A DNA stretch of 64,000 nt from Pectobacterium sp. PL152 (lineage in GTDB: Bacteria > Pseudomonadota > Gammaproteobacteria > Enterobacterales > Enterobacteriaceae). Where the stretch lies: NCBI GenBank assembly GCA_021907015.1, contig CP091064.1, positions 4,650,001 through 4,714,000 of the forward strand, written 5' to 3'. The notes under the pieces were generated by a model that was given only the letters and a program-made list of their open reading frames with translations, did not search any database and was not told where the DNA came from. Both the position numbers and the translations under genes were made by a program. Shown piece after piece: positions 29,318 to 42,333 of this stretch (position 1 is the first letter of the stretch; each line of letters opens with the position of its first letter).

Positions 29318-30639
29318 GTGATTTTTCCCAGACTGTACCCGAACTGGTCGCCTGGGCACGAAAAAACGATTTCTCCATTTCCCTCCCCACCGAACGCCTG
29401 GCGTTTTTGATGGCGATCGCCACCCTTAACGGCGAGCGCATGGATGGTGAAATGAGTGAGGGTGAGCTGATTGATGCCTTCCGCCATGTGAGTCAGGGAT
29501 TTGATCAGACGAACGAAACCATTACTGTTCGCGCCAATAACGCGATTAACGATCTGGTGCGCCAGCGGTTGCTTAACCGTTTTACCAGCGAACAGGCGGA
29601 AGGGAATGCGATTTATCGTCTGACGCCGCTGGGGATTGGCATTACCGATTATTACATCCGGCAGCGTGAGTTCTCGACGCTACGCCTTTCTATGCAGCTT
29701 TCTATCGTGGCGCAGGAGTTAGGCCGTGCGGCCGATGCAGCGGAAGAAGGCGGCGATGAGTTCCATTGGCATCGCAACGTGTTTGCGCCGCTGAAATATT
29801 CCGTCGCTGAAATTTTTGACAGTATCGATCTGTCACAGCGCGTGATGGATGAGCAGCAGCAGGGTGTTAAAGACGATATCGCGGCGCTGTTAAATCAGGA
29901 CTGGCGGGCGGCGATCAGCAGTTGTGAACAACTGCTGACGGAAACCTCGTCTACGTTGCGTGAATTGCAGGATACGCTGGAAGCCGCGGGCGACAAGTTG
30001 CAGGCGAGCCTGTTGAGCATTCAGGATGCGATTATGAATAATGCGCATAATCTGGAATCTGTCGACAAGCTGGTGTTTGACCTGCAAAACAAACTCGATC
30101 GTATTGTGAGCTGGGGACAGCAAACGATAGACCTGTGGATTGGTTACGACCGTCACGTACATAAGTTTATCCGTACCGCGATTGATATGGATAAAAACCG
30201 CGTCTTTGCCCAGCGCTTGCGTCAGTCGGTGCAGAGCTATTTCGATAGCCCCTGGGCGCTGACGTTCGCCAACGCGGATCGTCTGCTGGATATGCGTGAC
30301 GAAGAGCTGACGCTGCGTAGTGAAGAAGTGACCGGTGAATTGCCGCCGGAGCTGGAATACGAAGAGTTTAGTGAAATGCGCGAGCAGTTGATCGCGCTGG
30401 TCGAGCAGGCGCTGCATAAATATAAAGCGCAACAGATTCCGCTGGACTTGGGGGAAGTGATGCGTGAATACCTCGCGCAGCATCCTCGCTCGCGGCATTT
30501 TGATGTTGCCCGAATCGTGGTCGACCAGGCAGTACGTCTGGGCGTAGCCGAAACAGATTTCACCGGATTGCCTGCACTGTGGCAGGCGATCAATGATTAC
30601 GGAGCCAAGGTGCAGGCCCATGTCATCGACAAATATTGA
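29314..30639 (+). CDS. mukF: Chromosome partition kleisin MukF
   Basis: Kleisin subunit of the MukBEF condensin, bridging MukB heads and binding MukE. It has 441 residues (E. coli 440). The N-terminal winged helix ([24 protein letters not shown]) mediates dimerisation; a long helical middle and a C-terminal winged helix follow. No breaks. It overlaps mukE by 20 bases, so translation is coupled. Confidence 0.96.
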   Translation: MSDFSQTVPELVAWARKNDFSISLPTERLAFLMAIATLNGERMDGEMSEGELIDAFRHVSQGFDQTNETITVRANNAINDLVRQRLLNRFTSEQAEGNAIYRLTPLGIGITDYYIRQREFSTLRLSMQLSIVAQELGRAADAAEEGGDEFHWHRNVFAPLKYSVAEIFDSIDLSQRVMDEQQQGVKDDIAALLNQDWRAAISSCEQLLTETSSTLRELQDTLEAAGDKLQASLLSIQDAIMNNAHNLESVDKLVFDLQNKLDRIVSWGQQTIDLWIGYDRHVHKFIRTAIDMDKNRVFAQRLRQSVQSYFDSPWALTFANADRLLDMRDEELTLRSEEVTGELPPELEYEEFSEMREQLIALVEQALHKYKAQQIPLDLGEVMREYLAQHPRSRHFDVARIVVDQAVRLGVAETDFTGLPALWQAINDYGAKVQAHVIDKY

Positions 30640-31342
30640 ACAATTTATGCCAGTGAAGCTGGCAACCGCGCTGTCGAATAACCTCTTTCCTGCGCTGGAC
30701 AGCCAATTGCGCGCCGGGCGTCATATTGGCATTGAAGAGCTGGAGAACCACGTATTTCTGATGGATTTTCAGGAAGTGCTGGAGGAATTCTACAGCCGCT
30801 ACAACGTGGAGTTGATCCGCGCGCCAGAAGGCTTTTTCTATCTGCGTCCGCGTTCCACCACGCTGATCCCTCGCTCGGTGCTGTCCGAGCTGGATATGAT
30901 GGTAGGGAAAATTCTCTGCTATCTCTATCTGAGCCCGGAGCGTTTGGCGCACGAAGGCATTTTCAGCCAGCAGGAACTGTATGAAGAGCTGCTGAGTCTG
31001 GCGGATGAAAGCAAGCTGTTGAAGTTGGTTAACCAGCGCTCTACCGGTTCCGATCTGGATCGCCAGAAGCTGCAGGAAAAAGTCAGAACCTCGCTTAACC
31101 GCTTACGTCGGTTAGGCATGATCTACTTTATGGGAAATGACAGCAGCAAATTCAGAATTACCGAATCGGTGTTCCGTTTCGGAGCTGATGTACGCAGTGG
31201 CGATGATGCCCGCGAAGCGCAGCTACGCATGATTCGCGATGGTGAAGCGATGCCTGTTGAAGGTAGTTTGTCGCTGAAAGATGACAGCGACGATAACGAT
31301 CGCACCGATGATACCGCGCCAGAAACGGGCGAGGATGAATAA
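30620..31342 (+). CDS. mukE: Chromosome partition protein MukE
   Basis: Binds MukF and DNA in the MukBEF complex. 240 residues. The start at 30620 ([15 protein letters not shown]) agrees with E. coli; the nine codons before it in the same frame are not needed. [20 protein letters not shown] and [16 protein letters not shown] are near-invariant. The acidic tail ([11 protein letters not shown]) varies among species. Confidence 0.96.
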   Translation: MSSTNIEQFMPVKLATALSNNLFPALDSQLRAGRHIGIEELENHVFLMDFQEVLEEFYSRYNVELIRAPEGFFYLRPRSTTLIPRSVLSELDMMVGKILCYLYLSPERLAHEGIFSQQELYEELLSLADESKLLKLVNQRSTGSDLDRQKLQEKVRTSLNRLRRLGMIYFMGNDSSKFRITESVFRFGADVRSGDDAREAQLRMIRDGEAMPVEGSLSLKDDSDDNDRTDDTAPETGEDE

Positions 31343-31393
31343 GAGCGTATCCCATTCCTACTGGGGTAGGCTCTGTGTTGAGGATGAACAGGA

Positions 31394-34300
31394 ATGATTG
31401 AACGCGGTAAATTTCGCTCACTAACGCTGGTCAACTGGAACGGCTTTTTCGCCCGCACCTTCGATCTGGATGAACTGGTTACCACGCTATCCGGCGGTAA
31501 CGGTGCTGGGAAATCCACCACGATGGCCGCCTTTATTACGGCGCTGATCCCTGACCTGACGCTGTTGCACTTCAGAAACACGACCGAAGCCGGTGCCACT
31601 AGCGGTTCTCGCGATAAAGGTCTGCACGGTAAATTACGTGCCGGTGTCTGCTACTCCACGCTGGATGTCGTTAACTCGCGTCATCAGCGCGTGCTGGTTG
31701 GCGTTCGCCTCCAACAGGTTGCAGGGCGCGACCGTAAAGTCGATATCAAACCTTTCACCATTCAGGGATTACCGACGGCGATACAGCCGACGCAAATCCT
31801 GACGCAGGTGGTCGGCGATCGTCAGGCACGGGTGCTCTCGTTGCAGGAGTTGAAAGATCGCGTTGAGGAGATGGAAGGCGTTCAGTTTAAGCAGTTTAAC
31901 TCCATCACCGACTATCACTCGCTGATGTTTGATTTGGGCGTGGTGCCGCGTCGTCTGCGTTCTGCTTCTGACCGTAGCAAATTCTATCGCCTGATCGAAG
32001 CCTCGCTGTACGGCGGTATCTCCAGCGCCATTACTCGCTCGCTGCGTGATTATTTGCTGCCGGAAAACAGCGGTGTGCGTAAAGCGTTTCAGGATATGGA
32101 AGCGGCGCTGCGTGAAAATCGCATGACGCTGGAAGCGATCCGCGTGACCCAGTCCGATCGCGATCTGTTTAAACACCTGATCTCTGAAGCGACGTCCTAT
32201 GTTGCCGCCGACTACATGCGGCACGCCAATGAGCGTCGTATTCATCTGGATGGTGCGCTGGAATTGCGCCGCGATCTGTTCTCCAGCCGTAAGCAGCTGT
32301 CGAGCGAACAGTATCGTCATGTGGAGATGGCGCGGGAGCTCGCGGAGCAAAGTGGTGCGGAAGGCGATCTGGAAACGGATTATCAGGCAGCCAGCGATCA
32401 CCTGAATCTGGTGCAGACTGCCATGCGCCAGCAGGAAAAAATCGAGCGTTATAACGCCGATCTGGAAGAGTTGAGCTATCGCCTTGAAGAGCAGAACGAG
32501 GTGGTGGAAGAGGCGCGAGAGCAGCAGGCGGAAAACGAAGAACGCGCCGATGCTGCTGAGCTGGAAGTGGATGAACTGAAAAGCCAGCTTGCCGATTATC
32601 AGCAGGCGCTGGACGTACAGCAAACGCGTGCCATTCAGTACCAACAGGCACAGCAGGCGTTGGAACGCGCTCGCACGCTGTGTCAGTTGCCGGATTTAAC
32701 AGCAGATAACGCGGACGAGTGGCTGGACAGCTATCAGGCGAAAGAGCAGGAAGCGACAGAAATTCTGCTGATGCTGGAGCAGAAACTGAGCGTCGCCGAT
32801 GCGGCGCACGGCCAGTTTGAACAAGCCTATCAACTGGTGAGCAAGATAGCCGGTGCGGTTAACCGTAACGAAGCTTGGCAGGTCGCACGTGATTTGCTGC
32901 GCGACAGCTCTTCGCAACGCTATCAGGCGGAGCGGGTACAGCCGTTGCGGATGCGCCTGTCCGAGCTTGAACAGCGCCTGCGTGAACAGCAGGATGCCGA
33001 GCGACTATTGCAGGATTTCAGCAAGCGTAACGGTCAGGATTATCAGCCGGAAGAGCTGGAGTCGCTCCAGCAAGAGCTTGATGCCCGTATCGAAACCTTG
33101 TCGTCGCTAGTGGCGGAGGCGGGTGAACGCCGCATGGCGCTGCGTCAGGAGCTGGAACAAATCCAGCAGCGTATTCAGAAGCTGACGACGCGTGCGCCTG
33201 TCTGGCTGGCTGCGCAGGAAATGCTGACGCAGTTGAGCGAGCAAAGCGGCGAAACGTTTGAAGATAGCCGTCAGGTGACGGAATTCATGCAGCAGTTGCT
33301 TGAGCGTGAGCGTGAAACGACCGTTGAGCGTGACGATATCGCTAGCCGCAAACGGCAGATTGAAGCGCAGATTGAGCGACTGAGTCAGCCGGGTGGTTCC
33401 GAAGATCCGCGCTTAAACGCATTGGCGGAACGCTTTGGCGGTGTGCTGCTATCTGAAATTTATGATGACGTGACGCTGGATGATGCGCCGTACTTCTCGG
33501 CACTTTATGGCCCGTCCCGTCATGCCATTGTGGTCGCCGATCTCTCGCTGGTACGTGAACAGCTTGCTGGTCTGGAAGATTGCCCGGAAGATCTGTATCT
33601 GATCGAGGGGGATCCGCAGTCGTTTGATGACAGCGTATTTGCCGTTGAAGAACTGGAACGCGCCGTCGTCGTCAAAGTCGCGGAGCGCCAGTGGCGTTAT
33701 TCCCGCTTCCCGGAAGTGCCGCTGTTTGGTCGCGCCGCGCGGGAGATGCGTCTGGAAAGCCTGCGTGATGAGCGCGAAACGCTGGCCGAGCAGTACGCGA
33801 CGCTGTCGTTTGACGTGCAGAAAACGCAGCGCTTGCACCAGTCCTTCAGCCGGTTCATCGGTACACATCTGGCTGTCGTTTTTGATGAAGATCCCGAAGC
33901 GGAAATTCGTACACTCAGTTCTCGTCGCGGTGAGTTGGATCGTGCTATTGCCAGCTTTGATGGTGAGAACCAGCAGCAACGTCAGCAATATGAACAAGCG
34001 AAAGAAGCCAGCGTACAGCTGAATAAACTGATCCCGCGTATTAGCCTGCTTTGCGACGATACATTGCAGGATCGCGTGGAGGAGATTCGTGCGGAGCTGG
34101 ATGAGACTGAAGAGTCTGCCCGCTTCATTCAACAGCACGGTGCGACACTGGCTAAGCTGGAACCGCTGGTTTCTGTCTTGCAAAGTGACCCGCAGCAGCA
34201 TGAGCAGTTGCAGGAAGATTATGCTCAGGCACAGAACGCGCAGCGCCAGGCAAAACAGCAGGCGTTTGCGCTGACCGAAGTTGTACAGCGTCGTGCGCAC

Positions 34301-35833
34301 TTCAGCTATGCCGATTCGGCCGGCATGCTGGGTGAAAATTCCGGTTTGAATGACAAACTGCGCCATCGTCTGGAACTGGCTGAGGCGGAACGGACAAAAG
34401 CACGCGAACAGCTTCGCCAGCATCAGGCACAGCTGACGCAGTACAGTCAGGTTCAGGCATCGCTGAAAAGCGCTTACGATGCCAAACAGGATATGTTGAA
34501 GGAGCTGACGCAAGAGCTTCAGGATATCGGCGTACGTGCGGATGCCGATGCCGAAGCGCGCGCTCGTCAGCGCCGTGATGAGCTGCATGCCGCATTAAGC
34601 ACCAACCGCTCGCGGCGTAATCAGTTGGAAAAACAGATTACGTTCTGTGAAGCCGAAATGGACAGTTTGCAGAAGAAATTGCGCAAGCTGGAGCGTGATT
34701 ATCACCAGATGCGTGAGCAGGTTGTCACGGCGAAAGCAGGCTGGTGTGCGGTCATGCGTTTGGTGAAAGACAACGGCGTTGAGCGCCGTCTGCACCGCCG
34801 TGAGCTGGCGTATATGGAAGGCGATGAACTGCGTTCCATGTCGGATAAGGCGCTGGGGGCGCTGCGTTTGGCGGTGGCGGACAACGAACATCTGCGCGAT
34901 GTGCTGCGGCTTTCGGAAGATCCGAAGCGGCCAGAGCGTAAGATCCAGTTCTACATTGCCGTTTACCAGCATCTGCGCGAGCGTATCCGTCAGGATATTA
35001 TCCGCACCGATGACCCGGCAGAGGCGATTGAGCAGATGGAAATCGAGCTTAACCGTCTGACGGAAGAGCTGACGGCGCGTGAGCAGATGCTGGCCATCAG
35101 TTCACGCAGCGTGGCAAACATCATTCGTAAAACGATCCAGCGTGAGCAGAACCGCATTCGGATGCTGAACCAGGGGCTGCAAGCGGTGGCGTTTGGTCAG
35201 GTGAAGAGTGTTCGTCTCAACGTCAACGTGCGGGAAACGCATACCACGCTGCTCAATGTGTTGTCCGAACAGCAGGAAATGCATCAGGATCTGTTTAACA
35301 GCAACCGCCTGACCTTCTCGGAAGCGTTGGCAAAACTGTATCAACGCTTGAATCCTGAAATTGATATGGGGCAGCGCACGCCGCAAACGATCGGCGAAGA
35401 GCTGCTGGACTACCGCAACTACCTTGAAATGGAAGTTGAGGTTAACCGTGGTGCGGATGGCTGGCTGCGAGCGGAAAGTGGGGCGCTGTCTACCGGGGAA
35501 GCGATTGGTACCGGGATGTCGATTCTGGTCATGGTAGTGCAGAGCTGGGAAGAAGAGTCTAAGCGTCTGCGTGGCAAAGATATTATTCCGTGTCGTCTGC
35601 TCTTCCTCGATGAGGCCGCGCGTCTGGATGCCAAATCGATCGCCACGCTGTTCGAGCTTTGCGATCGTCTGGAAATGCAGTTGGTCATCGCAGCACCGGA
35701 AAATATCAGCCCCGAGAAAGGGACCACCTATAAGCTGGTGCGTAAAGTCTACCAGAACAACGAGCACGTCCATGTAGTCGGGCTGCGTGGTTTTGGAGCA
35801 GAAGCCCCTGAGACGCAGGAGCAAGCCTCATAG
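31394..35833 (+). CDS. mukB: Chromosome partition ATPase MukB
   Basis: SMC-like ATPase of the condensin MukBEF that compacts and segregates the chromosome. It is 1479 residues (E. coli 1486). Walker [10 protein letters not shown] at about 34-42; two long coiled-coil arms (about 280-650 and 780-1100) around a hinge (about 650-780, with [22 protein letters not shown]); signature [13 protein letters not shown] and Walker [14 protein letters not shown] at the C-terminal head. AGGA lies upstream. No frameshift in 4.4 kb, which bounds the error density. Confidence 0.97.
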   Translation: MIERGKFRSLTLVNWNGFFARTFDLDELVTTLSGGNGAGKSTTMAAFITALIPDLTLLHFRNTTEAGATSGSRDKGLHGKLRAGVCYSTLDVVNSRHQRVLVGVRLQQVAGRDRKVDIKPFTIQGLPTAIQPTQILTQVVGDRQARVLSLQELKDRVEEMEGVQFKQFNSITDYHSLMFDLGVVPRRLRSASDRSKFYRLIEASLYGGISSAITRSLRDYLLPENSGVRKAFQDMEAALRENRMTLEAIRVTQSDRDLFKHLISEATSYVAADYMRHANERRIHLDGALELRRDLFSSRKQLSSEQYRHVEMARELAEQSGAEGDLETDYQAASDHLNLVQTAMRQQEKIERYNADLEELSYRLEEQNEVVEEAREQQAENEERADAAELEVDELKSQLADYQQALDVQQTRAIQYQQAQQALERARTLCQLPDLTADNADEWLDSYQAKEQEATEILLMLEQKLSVADAAHGQFEQAYQLVSKIAGAVNRNEAWQVARDLLRDSSSQRYQAERVQPLRMRLSELEQRLREQQDAERLLQDFSKRNGQDYQPEELESLQQELDARIETLSSLVAEAGERRMALRQELEQIQQRIQKLTTRAPVWLAAQEMLTQLSEQSGETFEDSRQVTEFMQQLLERERETTVERDDIASRKRQIEAQIERLSQPGGSEDPRLNALAERFGGVLLSEIYDDVTLDDAPYFSALYGPSRHAIVVADLSLVREQLAGLEDCPEDLYLIEGDPQSFDDSVFAVEELERAVVVKVAERQWRYSRFPEVPLFGRAAREMRLESLRDERETLAEQYATLSFDVQKTQRLHQSFSRFIGTHLAVVFDEDPEAEIRTLSSRRGELDRAIASFDGENQQQRQQYEQAKEASVQLNKLIPRISLLCDDTLQDRVEEIRAELDETEESARFIQQHGATLAKLEPLVSVLQSDPQQHEQLQEDYAQAQNAQRQAKQQAFALTEVVQRRAHFSYADSAGMLGENSGLNDKLRHRLELAEAERTKAREQLRQHQAQLTQYSQVQASLKSAYDAKQDMLKELTQELQDIGVRADADAEARARQRRDELHAALSTNRSRRNQLEKQITFCEAEMDSLQKKLRKLERDYHQMREQVVTAKAGWCAVMRLVKDNGVERRLHRRELAYMEGDELRSMSDKALGALRLAVADNEHLRDVLRLSEDPKRPERKIQFYIAVYQHLRERIRQDIIRTDDPAEAIEQMEIELNRLTEELTAREQMLAISSRSVANIIRKTIQREQNRIRMLNQGLQAVAFGQVKSVRLNVNVRETHTTLLNVLSEQQEMHQDLFNSNRLTFSEALAKLYQRLNPEIDMGQRTPQTIGEELLDYRNYLEMEVEVNRGADGWLRAESGALSTGEAIGTGMSILVMVVQSWEEESKRLRGKDIIPCRLLFLDEAARLDAKSIATLFELCDRLEMQLVIAAPENISPEKGTTYKLVRKVYQNNEHVHVVGLRGFGAEAPETQEQAS

Positions 35834-35886
35834 TGGAGCGATAACGTTTATCGCAGCAAACCTTACTGCTCTTTTCCTCTATAATG

Positions 35887-35918
35887 ATAAAGCCGCTTTT
35901 TTAAGCGGCTTTATTTTT
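35887..35918 (+). terminator. Intrinsic terminator of the mukFEB operon
   Basis: ATAAAGCCGCTT / AAGCGGCTTTAT with a 4-nt loop and a short T run. The rest of 35919-36242 is A/T-rich and holds only a doubtful 34-residue ORF (36144) and presumably the ldtD promoter. Confidence 0.88.
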
Positions 35919-36242
35919 ACGTAAAAAGAATGCTGACAGTGAATAAGTTCATCAAGCTCGAAAGATAATAACCAGAAGAAGAAGCAAAAATATTTTTCTC
36001 TTTATATACTGACGGTAAAACGATGGCAGGCTGCGGAAGGATTTGCGGTTGTATATTGTACAGTGGCGACCGTAAATAACGGGCGCGATATAAAAACGAT
36101 CATATTTCATTCTTTATCGTTTTCTACAATGGAAAACGAAAAATGAGTTTACGCCAGTGCGAGCGAATCCGGTTTGTTATTTCCATGTTCAACGTGGATT
36201 GTCGTAAAAGCATAGTGATTAATAAGTACAGGGGATAAATGG

Positions 36243-37973
36243 ATGTTGTTGTTACATAAACGAAAAATGGTCAGGCTGCTGTTGCGCGTGGGTTGTATTT
36301 GGGTCGGAAGCCTGTCTCCTTCGTTTTCGGTGCTGGCAGCATCTCCGGCGGTGATATCTGGCCTATCGCAAAGCTCGGGCGCAGTTTCTGTAGAAAAGAG
36401 TCGTGCGGGGCTTCTTTCAGCGCTGCCGCACGGCGTGTCGGTACATTATCTCTCTGATTTATCATCGCTTTATGCCCAACATCAGATGCAACCGATGTGG
36501 GCGGATAATCGCGCGGTGCAACAGTTTCAACAGCAGCTTGCCGAATTGGCGATAGCGGGCGTACAGCCGCAGTTCACTACATGGGTGACCTGGCTGACCG
36601 ATCCGCAATTGACCGGGTTTGCGCGCGATGTCGTGCTATCGGATGCAATGCTGGGCTATTTGCAGTTTGTTTCTGGCGTGGAGCGTAACGGCAATGACTG
36701 GCTGTACAGCAGTGTGCCTTATCGTCTGCAATCGCCTGCGTTGAATATCGTTTCTCAATGGCAACAGGCCGTAAAATCCGGCACCAGCGCGGCTTATGTG
36801 GTTTCGCTGGCACCGCAGCATTCACAGTACGCCAAAATGCATGAGGCGCTGAAGACGATGCTCACGGACAATCGCCCGTGGCCGAGTCTGAATTTGACGG
36901 AATCTCTGCGTCCGGAACAGCAGAGCCGAGAGCTGGCGGTACTGCGTGAAATTCTGCAGCGTACTGGCATGCTGTCGTCAACGGAGAGCATTACGCTGTT
37001 TAACGAAAATGCCGCCGCGACGACGATACCGGCAGGCCAATCTCCGTTGGTCGAGAATGGTGCTGCGATCTACACGGGTGAACTGGTTGAAGCGGTGAAA
37101 CGCTTCCAGCATTGGCAAGGGCTGGAGGACGATGGCGTCATTGGTAAGCGTACTCGCGATTGGCTCAATGTGTCCCCACAAATGCGCGCGACGCTGCTGG
37201 CGCTGAATATTCAACGCCTGCGCCTGCTACCGGATAATGTTCACACCGGTATTATGGTGAATATCCCCAATTATTCGCTGATCTATTATCAGGACGGTGC
37301 TGAACGCTTATCGTCACGCGTTATTGTTGGGCAGCCCAAGCGTAAGACGCCGTTGATGAGCAGCTCGCTGTATAACGTGGTGGTCAATCCACCGTGGAAT
37401 GTCCCTACGACGCTGATTCGACAGGATATCATTCCTAAAGTAGTACGCGATCCCGGTTATTTACAGCGTCATGGCTATACGGTGTTGTCCGGCTGGAGTC
37501 AGGATGCAGAAGTGATTGATCCATCGATGATCGATTGGCAGATTGTATCACCAGAGCGCTTCCCCTATCGCTTACGTCAGGCTCCTGGCGCGAACAATTC
37601 GCTGGGGCGCTATAAATTTAATATGCCAAATTCGGAAGCGATTTATCTGCACGATACGCCCAATCACAACCTGTTCCAGCGTGATATTCGGGCGCTGAGT
37701 TCCGGCTGTGTGCGGGTCAATAAGGCATCGGAATTGGCTAGTATGCTATTGCAGGATGCGGGATGGAATAATAGTCGAATTTCTTCCACGCTGGATCAGG
37801 GGAACACGACCTTTGTTTCAATGAAGCACCGGATTCCGGTTAATCTCTACTATCTGACAGCGTGGGTAGCGGAGGATGGCAGGCCTCAATTCCGCACAGA
37901 TATTTACAATTATGATGATACTGCCCGAGCCGGGACGAAAGTTCTCTCCAAAGCAGGGTTATTGCTTCAGTAA
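36243..37973 (+). CDS. ldtD: L,D-transpeptidase LdtD (YcbB)
   Basis: Periplasmic enzyme that makes 3-3 cross-links in peptidoglycan. It has 576 residues, shorter than E. coli YcbB (615) mostly in a variable linker. Signal peptide about 1-33 ([17 protein letters not shown]); a scaffold domain (about 55-240); a peptidoglycan-binding domain ([22 protein letters not shown]); and a YkuD catalytic domain with [11 protein letters not shown] and the active-site [10 protein letters not shown] (Cys nucleophile). The start at 36243 has AGGGGA 7 bp upstream. Runs into mepK, another peptidoglycan enzyme. Confidence 0.94.
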   Translation: MLLLHKRKMVRLLLRVGCIWVGSLSPSFSVLAASPAVISGLSQSSGAVSVEKSRAGLLSALPHGVSVHYLSDLSSLYAQHQMQPMWADNRAVQQFQQQLAELAIAGVQPQFTTWVTWLTDPQLTGFARDVVLSDAMLGYLQFVSGVERNGNDWLYSSVPYRLQSPALNIVSQWQQAVKSGTSAAYVVSLAPQHSQYAKMHEALKTMLTDNRPWPSLNLTESLRPEQQSRELAVLREILQRTGMLSSTESITLFNENAAATTIPAGQSPLVENGAAIYTGELVEAVKRFQHWQGLEDDGVIGKRTRDWLNVSPQMRATLLALNIQRLRLLPDNVHTGIMVNIPNYSLIYYQDGAERLSSRVIVGQPKRKTPLMSSSLYNVVVNPPWNVPTTLIRQDIIPKVVRDPGYLQRHGYTVLSGWSQDAEVIDPSMIDWQIVSPERFPYRLRQAPGANNSLGRYKFNMPNSEAIYLHDTPNHNLFQRDIRALSSGCVRVNKASELASMLLQDAGWNNSRISSTLDQGNTTFVSMKHRIPVNLYYLTAWVAEDGRPQFRTDIYNYDDTARAGTKVLSKAGLLLQ

Positions 37974-38152
37974 GTATTGAAAATACGGGCATTAGTCGTC
38001 TTGGTATTTTATCGTTTTACGGGGGATCGATGCGATCTCCCGCAAACCCGTAAGCAAAGCGGGTTGACTCACTTTTCTCTGGCAGTTAAGGTTCAAGGCG
38101 GTGCGCTTTTTGCCTCCTTTTATACCGTTATTTTAGCCAGGGTACTCGTTCT

Positions 38153-38701
38153 ATGGATCACATTGACAATCATCGCCGTAAGTGGCTTGCACTGGGTGGT
38201 GCCGCGTTTGGTATCGCACTGCTTCCCGGTCAGGCATTTGCAACGTTATCTACGCCCCGACCACGAATTTTGACGCTGGACAATCTGAATACCGGAGAAC
38301 GGCTAAAAACGGAATTTTTTGATGGTAAACGGTATAACAAATCAGAACTCTCCCGCCTGAATCACTTTTTCCGCGATTATCGCGCCAATAAAATCAAAAC
38401 GATTGATCCCCAACTTTTCGATCAGCTCTATCGCTTACAGGTCATGCTGGGTACCAATAAGCCCGTACAGCTGATTTCTGGTTATCGCGCGATTGATACA
38501 AATAATGAATTACGTGCGCATAGCAGAGGTGTGGCAAAGCAGAGCTACCACACGAAGGGGCAGGCGATGGATTTCCATATTGAAGGCGTTCAACTGGCCA
38601 ACATTCGTAAAGCGGCGATGAAGATGCGTGCCGGTGGGGTTGGCTACTATCCGCGCAGTGACTTCGTTCACATCGATACCGGCCCGGTTCGTACCTGGTA
38701 A
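38153..38701 (+). CDS. mepK: Murein DD-endopeptidase MepK (YcbK)
   Basis: Cuts peptidoglycan cross-links, including those made by L,D-transpeptidases, and helps sacculus growth. 182 residues, DUF882 / peptidase M15 fold. The N-terminus has a twin-arginine signal (NHRRKWLALGG, then a hydrophobic run ending at QAFA, about residue 30). Zinc-site motifs SYHTKGQAMDFHIEG and DFVHIDTGPVR are visible. 179 bp after ldtD; the pair is conserved in E. coli. Confidence 0.94.
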   Translation: MDHIDNHRRKWLALGGAAFGIALLPGQAFATLSTPRPRILTLDNLNTGERLKTEFFDGKRYNKSELSRLNHFFRDYRANKIKTIDPQLFDQLYRLQVMLGTNKPVQLISGYRAIDTNNELRAHSRGVAKQSYHTKGQAMDFHIEGVQLANIRKAAMKMRAGGVGYYPRSDFVHIDTGPVRTW

Positions 38702-38787
38702 TTCGCTACCGCAGCACTATATTTTTTCTGATACGGCTCGCTTACAGCGCGAGCCGCTCAGCTTATTCTTATTCAACATGGAGTGAT

Positions 38788-39434
38788 ATGAAATATCAAA
38801 TTGTCCCAGTGACGGCATTTAGCCAGAACTGCACGTTGTTATGGTGTGAAAAACCAATGACGCGGCGATCGTCGATCCCGGTGGTGATGCAGAGAAAATT
38901 AAACGCGCCGTTGCGGACGCAGGGATTTCGGTTAAGCAGATTTTGTTAACGCACGGACACCTGGATCATGTGGGGGCGGCAGCGGAATTGGCCGAACACT
39001 ATCAGGTAGCAATTATTGGCCCGCAGATTGAAGATGCCTTCTGGCTGGAAGGGCTACCGGCGCAAAGCCGAATGTTTGGTCTGGAAGAGTGCGCACCGCT
39101 GACACCATCGCGTTGGCTACAGGAAGGGGATGAGGTCAGCCTGGGCGAAACCACGCTGGCGGTTTTCCACTGTCCTGGCCATACACCCGGCCATATCGTT
39201 TTCTTTGATGCAGAATCGCGTCTGGCACAGGTGGGCGACGTTATTTTCAACGGTGGTGTAGGGCGTACCGATTTTCCACAGGGAGATCATCAGGCGCTGA
39301 TCGCATCTATCAAGAATAAGCTGCTGCCGCTGGGTGACGATGTGACGTTTATTCCAGGGCACGGCCCGATGTCAACGTTAGGACATGAGCGCAAAACGAA
39401 CCCTTTCCTGCGTGAAGATGCCGCGATTTGGTAG
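38788..39434 (+). CDS. gloC: Hydroxyacylglutathione hydrolase GloC (YcbL)
   Basis: Type II glyoxalase that hydrolyses S-lactoylglutathione in methylglyoxal detoxification. It is 215 residues after one A is restored at 38849-38853 ([16 protein letters not shown]), the same as E. coli. The metallo-beta-lactamase fold has THGHLDHVG as the metal-binding HxHx[11 protein letters not shown] and a third His in FIPGHGPMS. The start at 38788 ([15 protein letters not shown]) has GGAGTG upstream. Without the repair only the last 163 residues would be read. Confidence 0.94.
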
Positions 39435-39468
39435 TTTCGCTCCCTTTATCAGCAAAAGGGTAGAAATG

Positions 39469-39498
39469 AAAAAGCCGACACACTGTGTCGGCTTTTTT
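39469..39498. terminator. Bidirectional terminator between gloC and aspC
   Basis: AAAAAGCCGACACACTGTGT continues into CGGCTTTTTT, a near-perfect palindrome with A and T tracts on both sides, placed between convergent genes. Confidence 0.92.
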
Positions 39499-39512
39499 GA
39501 TCGCTAAACGGA

Positions 39513-40703
39513 TCAGAGTACAGCAACAATTGCTTCGCAGAGCGGTGCCATATTTTCCGGCGTCATTCCTGCAACGTTGATACGGCCAGAATTCACCGCG
39601 TAAACGCCGAATTCGTCACGCAGACGCAGAACCTGCTCTTTGGTCAAGCCGCTGAATGAGAACATCCCATTCTGGTCGATGATGAAGGAGAAATCCTGCT
39701 GCGCGCCTTTTTCCTGCAAGGTATTAACGAACAGCTGACGCATACGCTGAATGCGTTCACGCATTGCCGTTAATTCCTGCACCCAAATGGTTTTCAGCGC
39801 GTCGTTGCCCAGAATAGTAGCCACAACGGTCGCACCGTGTGACGGCGGATTAGAGTAGTTTGCGCGAATAGCGGCTTTCACCTGACTGAATGCTCTGTCT
39901 GCCGTTGCAGCATCGGCAGCAACCAGCGTGCAGGCACCGACGCGCTCATTGTACAAACCGAAGTTTTTAGAGTACGAGCTGCATACGATCAGTTCATCGT
40001 GCTTCGCGGCAAAGAGGCGCAGGCCTTCCGCATCTTCTTCGAGCCCACGGGCAAAGCCCTGATAGGCGAAGTCAAACAGCGGCAGCCAGCCTTTGGCTAC
40101 TGACAGCTCGGCCAGCGTAGCCCACTGCTCAGCGGTAGGATCGATACCGGTTGGGTTATGGCAACAGCCGTGGAACAGCACCACGTCACCCGCTTGGGCT
40201 GCGCTCAGGCTATTCAGCAAGCCATCAAAATCCAGCGCATGGTTCGCTGCATCGTAGTAGTCATACTGGCACACTTCCAAACCGACAGCGGAGAAGACGT
40301 TGTTGTGATTTGGCCAGGTTGGGTTGCTGATCCAAATGCGCTTTGCAGACGTCTGATTGGCAATGAAATCAGCGGCTACGCGCAACGCACCGGTTCCGCC
40401 TGGCGTTTGCGCCGTGCGGGCACGTTTGTCGGCAATGATGGCATTCTGCTTGCCAAACAACAGCTCCTGCGTGCACTGACCGAATGCTGGCAGACCGTCA
40501 ATGCCCAGATAGTTTTTGGTGGTTTCATTTTCCAGCAGATACTGTTCTGCTTTTTTTACGCTGGTCAGAACCGGAGTTTTACCGGTTTCATCTTTATAGA
40601 CACCAATACCCAGATTGATTTTATTCGCGCGGTCATCGGCGCGGAAAAGATCGGTCAGCCCGAGAATAGGATCGGCCGGTGCGGCAGAGATATTTTCAAA
40701 CAT
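39513..40703 (-). CDS. aspC: Aspartate aminotransferase AspC
   Basis: PLP enzyme interconverting aspartate and oxaloacetate with glutamate and 2-oxoglutarate. 396 residues as in E. coli. The start at 40703 ([20 protein letters not shown]) is chosen by family match over an in-frame ATG 23 codons earlier. The PLP lysine is in [31 protein letters not shown] holds the conserved Asn-Pro-Thr-Gly. The 316 bp up to the porin gene (40704-41019) hold its promoter and the porin terminator. Confidence 0.96.
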   Translation of the reverse strand: MFENISAAPADPILGLTDLFRADDRANKINLGIGVYKDETGKTPVLTSVKKAEQYLLENETTKNYLGIDGLPAFGQCTQELLFGKQNAIIADKRARTAQTPGGTGALRVAADFIANQTSAKRIWISNPTWPNHNNVFSAVGLEVCQYDYYDAANHALDFDGLLNSLSAAQAGDVVLFHGCCHNPTGIDPTAEQWATLAELSVAKGWLPLFDFAYQGFARGLEEDAEGLRLFAAKHDELIVCSSYSKNFGLYNERVGACTLVAADAATADRAFSQVKAAIRANYSNPPSHGATVVATILGNDALKTIWVQELTAMRERIQRMRQLFVNTLQEKGAQQDFSFIIDQNGMFSFSGLTKEQVLRLRDEFGVYAVNSGRINVAGMTPENMAPLCEAIVAVL

Positions 40704-40946
40704 TGCCAGAATGTTCCATAACTGAGATGAAATAAGAATTCTCAGAGTACCGTCAGTAAAAGGCTTTGCCAACCGTTGATGTTAAAAAGAAAGGGAAATA
40801 ACAGGGAGAAGGAGAGAGACGAAATAAAAAGACTGGTTAGGCGAGAATAATTGGCGCAGCGTGGCGTAAAACAGAAGCAAAAAAATGTGAGGGGTGTTTT
40901 TCAGTATTGCTGGCGACGGTCGGAAAGAGGCTATCTAGCACGCAAT

Positions 40947-40975
40947 AAAAAGACAGAGCCGAGGCTCTGTCTTTT
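40947..40975 (-). terminator. Terminator of the porin gene
   Basis: AAAAGACAGAGCC / GGCTCTGTCTTTT hairpin 45 bp beyond the porin stop on the - strand. Confidence 0.85.
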
Positions 40976-41019
40976 CCTGCAGTACGAACGATTAACTCGT
41001 TACGTTATGCTGAGGCAAC

Positions 41020-42107
41020 TTAGAACTGGTAAACAACACCGACGTTCACGATATCGCCGTTCTCTTGACCGAATGATTTGGTACGGTCTTTATCGAGCAG
41101 GGTGATATCGTACTCAACATAGGTAGAGAAGTTTTTGTTGAATGCGTAAGTACCGCCGATGCTTGCGTATTTAACAGCGTAGTCGTTTGCGACGTTTTCG
41201 ATCTTGTCTTTACGTGTTACGTAAGCGATGGTTGAGTCAAACCGAAATCGAAGTTGTACTGTGCAACCAATTCGAAGATTTTGCTCTCATCAGCAATTCC
41301 AAATGTGCTGCTAGAACGGAAGAAATTACGAGCTTCGCCGTAAGTTGCTGCAACGTAGATGTTGTTTGCGTCGTATTTCAGACCAGTAGCCCATACGTCA
41401 GCGCGGTCACCTTTAGCGCCAAAAGCCGCAGCCTGCTGACCTTGAGTACGGTCATACGTACCATAAGATGCAACCATACCTACGCCGAAATCGGTATCAT
41501 AAGACAGAGAAGTCGCCCATGCATCACCGTGTTGACGATCTAATCTTGCAATCGCAGCATTACCGCCATCGTTAGTGGTATCTTTAGCAACGTATTGCAG
41601 ACCGAAACCTAAGCCATCAACCAGACCAAAGAAGTTAGAGGTATTATAAGTTGCGGCGTTGCCGATACGGCCAGTCAGAGTATCAGTGACGCTGCTATCG
41701 CCGCCGTTTTCTGGCAGCACGTCGGTATAAGCCAGACCGTTATAAGCTACACCTACGTTACGACCGTAGTCGAAAGAACCGAAGTCACCAAATTTCAGAC
41801 CCGCAAACGCTTTACGGGTTTTGCCTGTAGAAGCATTATCGCTTTCAGTATCGTTACCGTCGAACTGATATTCGAAAGTACCGTAGCCTGTCAGGTCGCT
41901 GGTGATCTGAGTCTGACCTTTAAAGCCCAGACGTGCATAGGTGTTGTCTTCATTTTGAGTGCTTTGGTTATTGAAAGTATAACCCGCGTGTACACGACCA
42001 GTCAGATCCAGCTTGTTCGCATCTTTATTATAGATTTCTGCTGCGTTGGCGGTGCCTGCGACTAACAGAGCTGGGATTACTACTGCAAGAATGTTGCGTT
42101 TCATCAT
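41020..42107 (-). CDS. ompF: Outer-membrane general porin (OmpF/OmpC type)
   Basis: Trimeric 16-strand beta-barrel for diffusion of small polar solutes. It is 362 residues after one base is restored near 41232 ([13 protein letters not shown]), the same as E. coli OmpF. The signal peptide [20 protein letters not shown] ends at ANA before [25 protein letters not shown], the loop-3 region [10 protein letters not shown] and the C-terminal VGVVYQF with terminal Phe (needed for BAM assembly) are present. GAGGGTAA precedes the start. Position between asnS and aspC is that of ompF in E. coli, where OmpR and MicF regulate it; the leader also looks similar. Confidence 0.93.
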
Positions 42108-42333
42108 TATTACCCTCATTGGTGTTATTTAGACACCTGCCACTGCCATAAATAATTCTTTACGGAACTATTCCTGAAAGTTTGGTGTCTTCCTGTGTCT
42201 GAACGCAGTTTTCCATTCACTCGCGAGTTAATCCACCCTAAAGATGCTACAAACTTCGTAATCGAGTAACAAATGGAAATAATGTGTGTCTAAATGTAAA
42301 ATTCAGGGAACTTTGTGAGACATAACAAAAATT

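Noticed and set aside
33449..34588. 379-residue - strand ORF inside mukB
   Set aside because: Antisense shadow of the coiled-coil coding sequence; mukB itself is beyond doubt.
36144..36238. Short ORF (MSLRQCERIRFVIS...) just before ldtD
   Set aside because: No site, no family and mixed composition; likely chance in an untranslated leader.
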